Of a stretch of DNA of 64,000 nt, positions 58,641 through 64,000 are shown in pieces (positions within the stretch are counted from its first letter, which is position 1; every line of letters begins with the position of its first letter). Source of the stretch: Cladocopium goreaui (Eukaryota > Sar > Dinophyceae > Suessiales > Symbiodiniaceae); NCBI GenBank assembly GCA_947184155.2, contig CAMXCT020002091.1:42921-106920 (forward strand), given 5' to 3'. A program made the position numbers and the translations under genes. The notes under the pieces are model-generated. The model had not been told where the DNA came from. It saw only the letters and a list, made by a program, of their open reading frames with translations, and did no database searches.

Positions 58641-60530
58641 GACACCCAGATGACATAGATAACATAGATATGTGAATGACTGTGAATGTGGATGTAGACT
58701 GATGTGTATATATCATTTTTCATGTCTCTTCATGATATACCATGGTTCATGATATACCTGGTGTACCCTGTGATGTTTCTGGCGGCCCAAAATTATGGCA
58801 TGGCCCCCACGGCCACACGGTGGCCTGCGGTGAGGCAACACTTCTTTTGGATTTGGGGCCAACTGAGTTCTGCGATCCAAGCAGCCACAGGCTGGAGATG
58901 GAAACTGTTTAGACTTTCGGATTTGTTTCTTTCCAGTGCTGGTCACTGGAGCAGATGGAGCAGTTTTGGGAGCAGTTTTTGTGGACTTCCGCTTTCCTCT
59001 CCGAGAATAAGTCTTAAAACATCTTGGATCGTTTTAGTGCCGGCGAGAACTGAGACTTGCGTTAGATTGCGCTGGTAAAGTCGTGCTCGTGGAATCTGCT
59101 GGCTCTGGAGGTCCCAAAGATGGCAGGACACCCAAGGTGCAATGCTGAGGGATTCCGGATTTTCTCTCCATCTCCAGAGGAATTTTTATCCTTGTTGGGT
59201 GGAAAGTGGAGGGAAGATGCTGGATGCTCAATCCAGATCATCAAGCAGATCTTCAATGACAGCACACACTTGATGTGACGATGACCTCCCTCCTTTGGGG
59301 TTCGCACCGCGGAGGTTTTGCAACTTGCGCAGATGGATGCAATGCAAAACGAGTGCTTCCGACCTGTGCTTTCTTAAGCACTTGGGTTGGGTGATGACAG
59401 TCAGATATAATGAAACTACTGTCACACGTCACGCATTCCAGTGACGAGCAAAGCCCTCCGGGATGTAGTGGGGATCGGCGTTCCCCCAAACCGGAGGAAT
59501 CTTGCCACCAATTTCGCAGTGTTCAAACCAGAGAAGCGAACTATCCAGCTACGTGGTTAATGAATGCTAATGGAAGAATATTACAGAGCTCTCCCAAATG
59601 TCCCAAACCAATCCAAACAATTTTCTCGCCCGTCGACTTCACGTTTTTCCTTCAAACCACTGTTCGTGCTAGCGGAGTAACTTGTGGAGTAACTTGTGGC
59701 CTTGTGTGGTGGTCGTTTCTTGAACCTGGGTCTGGCACCCGATGCCAGGCATCCACTTCTACCGCCAATCCGACAGCCTGGCAGACCCAGCGATGTGGCG
59801 CTGTGGTATTCCTGAAACTCCATTTGGAACTCCTTGATGCTCGAAGATGCTCGAAGATGCTTGCTTTTTTGATGCTTTTTTGATGCTCGATGTATCACCT
59901 GGAACTTTGGCCGGTCGTGAAGTCGAGCTTCGAATGCAAAGTTTTGGTGCCTGATGCCGGATGGTATGCAGCTGTTTCTCAGGTTCCCAACGTTGTTGCT
60001 GTGCCAAAGTGCCTGGTGTCTCAGGGTTTGGAGAGTATTGCCGTGCAACATCTTGTGGACATGTTGGATGAAGGAAGAAGAGACAAACAAACGGAGAGAA
60101 AGACATACATAATTAATCCTAATTATATATATACATACATATACATATACATGATGTATTAATATACATGGTACATATGCATATATCATACACCTAGAAA
60201 TCATTAAACCTAGACTTTCCGGGTGCACATTGAAGTAACTAGTTGTTCGGGTTCATTTCGCTCAACTTTTAGTACGACCACCCAAAAGTTAGGTCCGGAT
60301 GCTTATTGTCCCGGCAATTTCGAAACACAAAAACGCATTTTCATTCATTGAGCTGGTACAGGTTTGAACAGGTTTGAACGTTTCTGGATGGGCTTCAACA
60401 GGTTTCGAACGCATGTTCCTAGGCACCTTAAGAGATTTCTAGGGCAAAGTGCTAGTTATTCAGTTTTGCTCTAGGAATTCTCAGGTTTTAGGTTAAACAG
60501 GTATATAATGATACATATATATATATATAT
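58641..60530. other. Mixed; candidate exon 59985-60105
   Basis: On the + strand, after CTCAG at about 59980, the frame reads VPNVVAVPKCLVSQGLESIA, then VQHLVDMLDEGRRDKQ. The opposite strand is also open for 215 codons (60228-59581), so the strand is not certain. A (GGTTTGAACA)2 duplication is at about 60359-60380. The rest shows nothing. Confidence 0.3.
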
Positions 60531-60534
60531 ATCT

Positions 60535-60687
60535 ATTTGACTGTCTATCTATCTATCTATCTATCCATCCATCGATCTATCTATCCATCCATCCATCCAT
60601 CCATCCATCCATCCATCGATCCATCGATCTATCGATCTATCGATCTATCGATCGATCTATCTATCCATCTATTTATCTATCTATCTA

Positions 60688-60719
<32 letters not shown>

Positions 60720-60720
60720 C
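60535..60720. repeat. (ATCT)n/(ATCC)n tetranucleotide microsatellite
   Basis: ATCTATCTATCC, ATCCATCC and ATCGATCT blocks ending in CTCTCTCT and TATATATA. Confidence 0.93.
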
Positions 60721-60768
60721 GCGAGACTATAAACTGTGATTTTCAGATGCCTTCTCTTTTCTTTACAG

Positions 60769-61313
60769 CTGTTGTTGGTTTGCGGAGAATGCGTGGCACC
60801 GTTCATTTTGAGGCTGCCAAAGATGCAGGCTCATCCTAACGAAACGTGGGTCTTTCTTTTGCAAGAAACCAGCATGTTTGGCTCATCACCCAGATCCAGC
60901 ATGTTTGACATGTTTGACTCAGGGCTGTTTTGTAGTTTGATGTTTCTGATTGTTGGAGGTGGTGTGGGTTTTCTGACCTATGATGGCCCAGCTACGCTGG
61001 CAGTCAGGGAACCCAAGTCAAACCAAAGCATCCGAAGCATCCGAAGCCTGCAACTGAACTGAGAAGTTGCGGATTTGGTGCCACAGGAACTCAAATCAGC
61101 CAGCCTTATATCAGATGGACTAGAATCTGCGGAAACTGGAAGCTATTTTAATGATATATTTTGATCATTGTGATGGGTTCCAGGATCAAATTATCAAATT
61201 GGATGTCTTTTTCCACCGACGGACCGCAAGACCCGCTCAGGGCATCCTCTCCTGGATTGCGGGACGATCTGCCTGGGCCCAAGAAACACGGGCCTCAGCG
61301 GGCCGCTGTCAGG
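60769..61313 (+). CDS. Two candidate exons, unrecognised
   Basis: 60770-60828 follows TTCTTTACAG and reads LLLVCGECVAPFILRLPKMQ with a GC donor after it. 61198-61313 reads STDGPQDPLRASSPGLRDDL, then PGPKKHGPQRAAV, before a GTATGC donor. The phase link between them was not established. Confidence 0.3.
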
Positions 61314-61324
61314 GTATGCGCCTC

Positions 61325-61395
61325 GCATTTGACCCTACCCCAATGGTTTCGCATATGACCCTACCCCCATTTTGGGGTAGGGTCGAATGTGAGAA
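61325..61395. repeat. Inverted copies of GGGTAGGGTCGAATGTGAG
   Basis: Two reverse copies (CATTTGACCCTACCCC, CATATGACCCTACCCCC) then a forward copy at about 61374-61391. Four more forward copies lie at 63200-63350, on the far side of the two satellites. Confidence 0.75.
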
Positions 61396-61431
61396 AGTAG
61401 CGTTTTTAGCTGCGAAAAGAGGGTCCCGGAG

Positions 61432-61574
61432 ATGATGATGATGATCATCATGATGATGATGATGATGATGATGGTGGTGATGATGATGACGATGGACGAT
61501 CATGATGATGGTGATGATGATGATGATGGTGGTGGTGGTGATGATGATGATGATCATGAGGACGGTGCTGATGG

Positions 61575-61605
<31 letters not shown>

Positions 61606-61763
61606 GATGATGATCATGATGACGGTGATGATGGTGATGATGATGATGATGATGATGATGGTGACGATTTTGATGATGACGGATGATCGTGATGATGGTG
61701 ATGGTGATGGTGATGGTGATGGTGGTGATGATGATGATTATGATGATGATGATGATGATGTCA
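61432..61763. repeat. (GAT)n trinucleotide satellite
   Basis: About 330 bases of GATGATGATGGTGATGAT with C variants. A shorter second block lies at 61922-61970. Asp-rich (+) and His-rich (-) frames are artefacts. Confidence 0.93.
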
Positions 61764-61830
61764 CACACAATTTTGTCACATACAACTTTGTCACACACAG
61801 CTCTTTCACACAATCTGTCTTCCACCATCT
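61764..61830. repeat. (TCACACACAACTTTG)n short repeat
   Basis: Four imperfect 15-base units; the minus strand encodes a regular CDKVVCDK peptide. Confidence 0.65.
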
Positions 61831-61926
61831 CCTTTACCTTTGCTGCCTTTCCCCTCCCATCTTCTTGGTTGTTTTTTGCTTTTGGAAGAAGTTGGCATGT
61901 GGGGTTATCCGGTCCCATAGGTGACG

Positions 61927-61958
<32 letters not shown>

Positions 61959-61964
61959 GATGAT

Positions 61965-63175
61965 GATACCAATGAATGTAATTGTTCAAGGGGGGCTGGT
62001 TGATTTCATACCAATGAATGTAATTGTTCAAGGGGGGCTGGTTGATTTGATACCAATGAATGTCATTGTTCAAAGGGGGGCTGGTTGATTTGATAGCAAT
62101 GAATGTAATTGTTGAATGTAATTGTTCAAAGGGGGGCTGGTTGATTTGATAGCAATGAATGTAATTGTTCAAGGGGGGCTGGTTGATTTGATAGCAATGA
62201 ATGTAAAAGGCTGGTTGATTTGCAATGAATGTAATGGGGGGCTGGTTGATTTGAGCAATGAATGTAATTGTTGAATGTAATTGTTCAAAGGGGGGCTGGT
62301 TGATTTGATAGCAATGAATGTAATTGTTCAAGGGGGGCTGGTTGATTTCATACCAATGAATGTAATTGTTCAAGGGGGGCTGGTTGATTTGATACCAATG
62401 AATATAATTGTGCAAGGGGGGCTGGTTGATTTGATACCAATGAATGTAATTGTTCAAGGCGGGCTGGTTGATTTGATACCAATGAATGTAATTGTTGCAT
62501 GTAATTGTTCAAAGGGGGGCTGGTTGATTTGATAGCAATGAACAATGAATGTAATTGTTCAAGGGGTGCTGGTTGATTTGATAGCAATGAATATAATTGT
62601 GCAAGGGGGGCTGGTTGATTTGATACCAATGAATGTAATTGTTCAAGGGGGGCTGGTTGATTTGATACCAATGAATGCAATTGTTCAAGGGGGCTGGTTG
62701 ATTTGATAGCAATGAATGTCATTGTTCAAGGGGGGCTGGTTGATTTGATAGCAAGGGGGGCTGGTTGATTTGAATGATAATTGTTCAAGGGGGGCTGGTT
62801 ATTTGATACCAATGAATGAATTGTTCAAGGGGGGCTGGTTGATTTGATACCAATGAATGTAATTGTTCAAGGGGGGCTGGTTGATTTGATAGCAATGAAT
62901 GTAATTGTTCAAGGGGGGCTGGTTGATTTGATACCAATGAATGTAATTGTTCAAGGGGGGCTGGTTGATTTGATAGCAATGAATGTAATTGTTCAAGGGG
63001 GCTGGTTGATTTGATAGCAATGAATATAATTGTGCAAGGGGGGCTGGTTGATTTGATACCAATGAATGTCATTGTTCAAGGGGGGCTGGTTGATTTGATA
63101 GCAATCAATGTAATTGTTCAAGGGGGGTTGGTTGATTTGATACCAGTGAATGTGATTGTTCAAGGGGGGTTGGTT
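61965..63175. repeat. 42-bp satellite, about 27 units
   Basis: Unit: GATACCAATGAATGTAATTG followed by TTCAAGGGGGGCTGGTTGATTT minus minor changes; GATACC alternates with GATAGC. 42 is a multiple of three, so both strands carry a 14-residue repeating peptide (for example GGLVDLIPMNVIVQ). Shortened units lie near 62200-62250 and 62750-62810. Confidence 0.93.
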
Positions 63176-63199
63176 CACGGATGTCTGGTTTGAGGCAGG

Positions 63200-63534
63200 G
63201 TAAAGTGGGCTAGGGTCAAATGTGAACCGGGAAATGTTGTTTTCTTCCTGGAAGGGTTGCGTATTTTTGTTAGGGTAGGGTCGAATGTGAGGGTGCGTGC
63301 GGTTCTTTTGGAGTAGGGTCGAATGTGAGGCTGCGGTAGGGTCGAATGTGAGGTCCGTACCCGCTGTCAGCTGACGGCAGCTTTGGTCCACTTCCATTTC
63401 TCAATATTTCTCCCATTTCTTCCATTTCAGTGCCACAACTTTCCAAGAAATCTTTTGTTTCCCTTTCCGAGTGCAAAGTTGGCGCTGAATTACCGAGGTC
63501 TTTGCACCAGCTGGCCTTGATGCACTAAGTGCAG
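63200..63534. other. GGGTCGAATGTGAG repeats, then flank of a candidate exon
   Basis: Four forward copies of the TAGGGTCGAATGTGAG motif at about 63206, 63274, 63315 and 63337, then ordinary sequence. Confidence 0.6.
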
Positions 63535-63680
63535 AATCCAAAGACTTCTGAGGTGGCCGTCTTGAGCGATTCTGCAAAGATTGGTCGATACGCTGTCAAT
63601 TTGATTCATTTTGTCTTTGACACTCACGGCAGAACTAAGCTGTGGATCAGACATGTGCACGAGTTATTGGTATTGTACTG
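63535..63680 (+). CDS. Candidate exon, unrecognised
   Basis: Follows AGTGCAG and precedes GTATGT. It reads SEVAVLSDSAKIGRYAVNLI, then HFVFDTHGRTKLWIRHVHEL. Good splice-site context on both sides, no domain recognised. It may belong to the next gene on the same strand. Confidence 0.45.
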
Positions 63681-64000
63681 GTATGTTCAAGTTGCGTCAG
63701 GGTCTCCTGGCTGGAAGTGCCACAAATTCGGTCTGACCATGGAATAAGACATACAATTTACATTTGCTATGTTTATGTGCGAAAAGCGGCACGTTAGATA
63801 TAGATTTGTGCAGCAATCACTTGGAGTAACCCGGCATCAAACCTGATCCTGCAACGTGGCACATTACGCTCGTGGCAATGTGTGGCAGATCTCCATCTCT
63901 GGGAAAAGGACACGGAGACACACTGTGTATCATACGGCATTGCCTAAAACTGTCGCAATATGTACATACCTAAGACATGCCAAGACCTTCTCCATTCTGG
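63681..64000. other. Right edge, nothing seen
   Basis: No supported exon or repeat up to the window end. Confidence 0.4.

Noticed and set aside
59581-60228. 215-codon minus-strand frame
   Set aside because: The overlapping + strand stretch has exon-like borders and fits the direction of neighbouring exons. The minus frame lacks recognisable features, though it cannot be excluded.
61309-62003. Asp-rich and His-rich frames
   Set aside because: Translations of the (GAT)n satellite.
61965-63175. CRISPR-like array (regular repeats of about 42 bp)
   Set aside because: Units are contiguous with no unique spacers, so it is a tandem satellite.

Overview
This looks like dinoflagellate nuclear DNA, most likely from a relative of the Symbiodiniaceae or other Suessiales. 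The support is one gene on the + strand built of very short PPR exons with GT-AG and GC-AG introns, downstream exons that often begin with GT right after the intron AG, many small palindromic MITEs, and many unrelated tandem satellites. No rRNA, tRNA, CRISPR array, bacterial operon or reverse transcriptase/integrase signature was recognised. Exon calls come from reading frames and splice-site logic only.

Layout. (1) 1-7755: an intronless block on the + strand with three or four long consecutive open frames. The third frame carries a two-lobed KptA/Tpt1-type RNA 2'-phosphotransferase domain, a zinc-knuckle-like motif and a zinc ribbon. The others are not recognised. The frames are offset by apparent one-base breaks, so this may be one very long protein or a decayed cassette. 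The left end runs off the window. (2) 7.8-9.2 kb: microsatellites. (3) 9.2-41.3 kb: gene-poor DNA seeded with at least five MITE families. The commonest has CCCTCTGG ends inside TA and occurs about 21 times. A few exon-like open stretches lie between MITEs. A 1.2-kb AT tract (20.2-21.4 kb) and a 1.8-kb heptamer satellite (32.3-34.1 kb) sit here. (4) 41.66-46.84 kb: a macrosatellite with a 2.43-2.44-kb higher-order unit present twice, followed by (TCGAAC)n and C-run/A-run DNA to 47.7 kb and (ACTAC)n to 49 kb. (5) 51.09-56.59 kb: a PPR gene of at least 17 exons whose phases can mostly be chained. (6) 56.9-63.7 kb: scattered exon-like stretches on the same strand, several 10-bp tandem arrays, a (GAT)n tract and a 42-bp satellite.

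How the genes relate: the PPR protein (organelle RNA binding by family knowledge) and the KptA-like protein (tRNA-splicing phosphate removal or another NAD-dependent reaction on RNA) are both RNA-related, but nothing in the sequence ties them together. The contrast between an intronless 7.7-kb block and a gene cut into exons of about 75-170 bases suggests the left block arrived by a different route, such as retroposition, an element or transfer.
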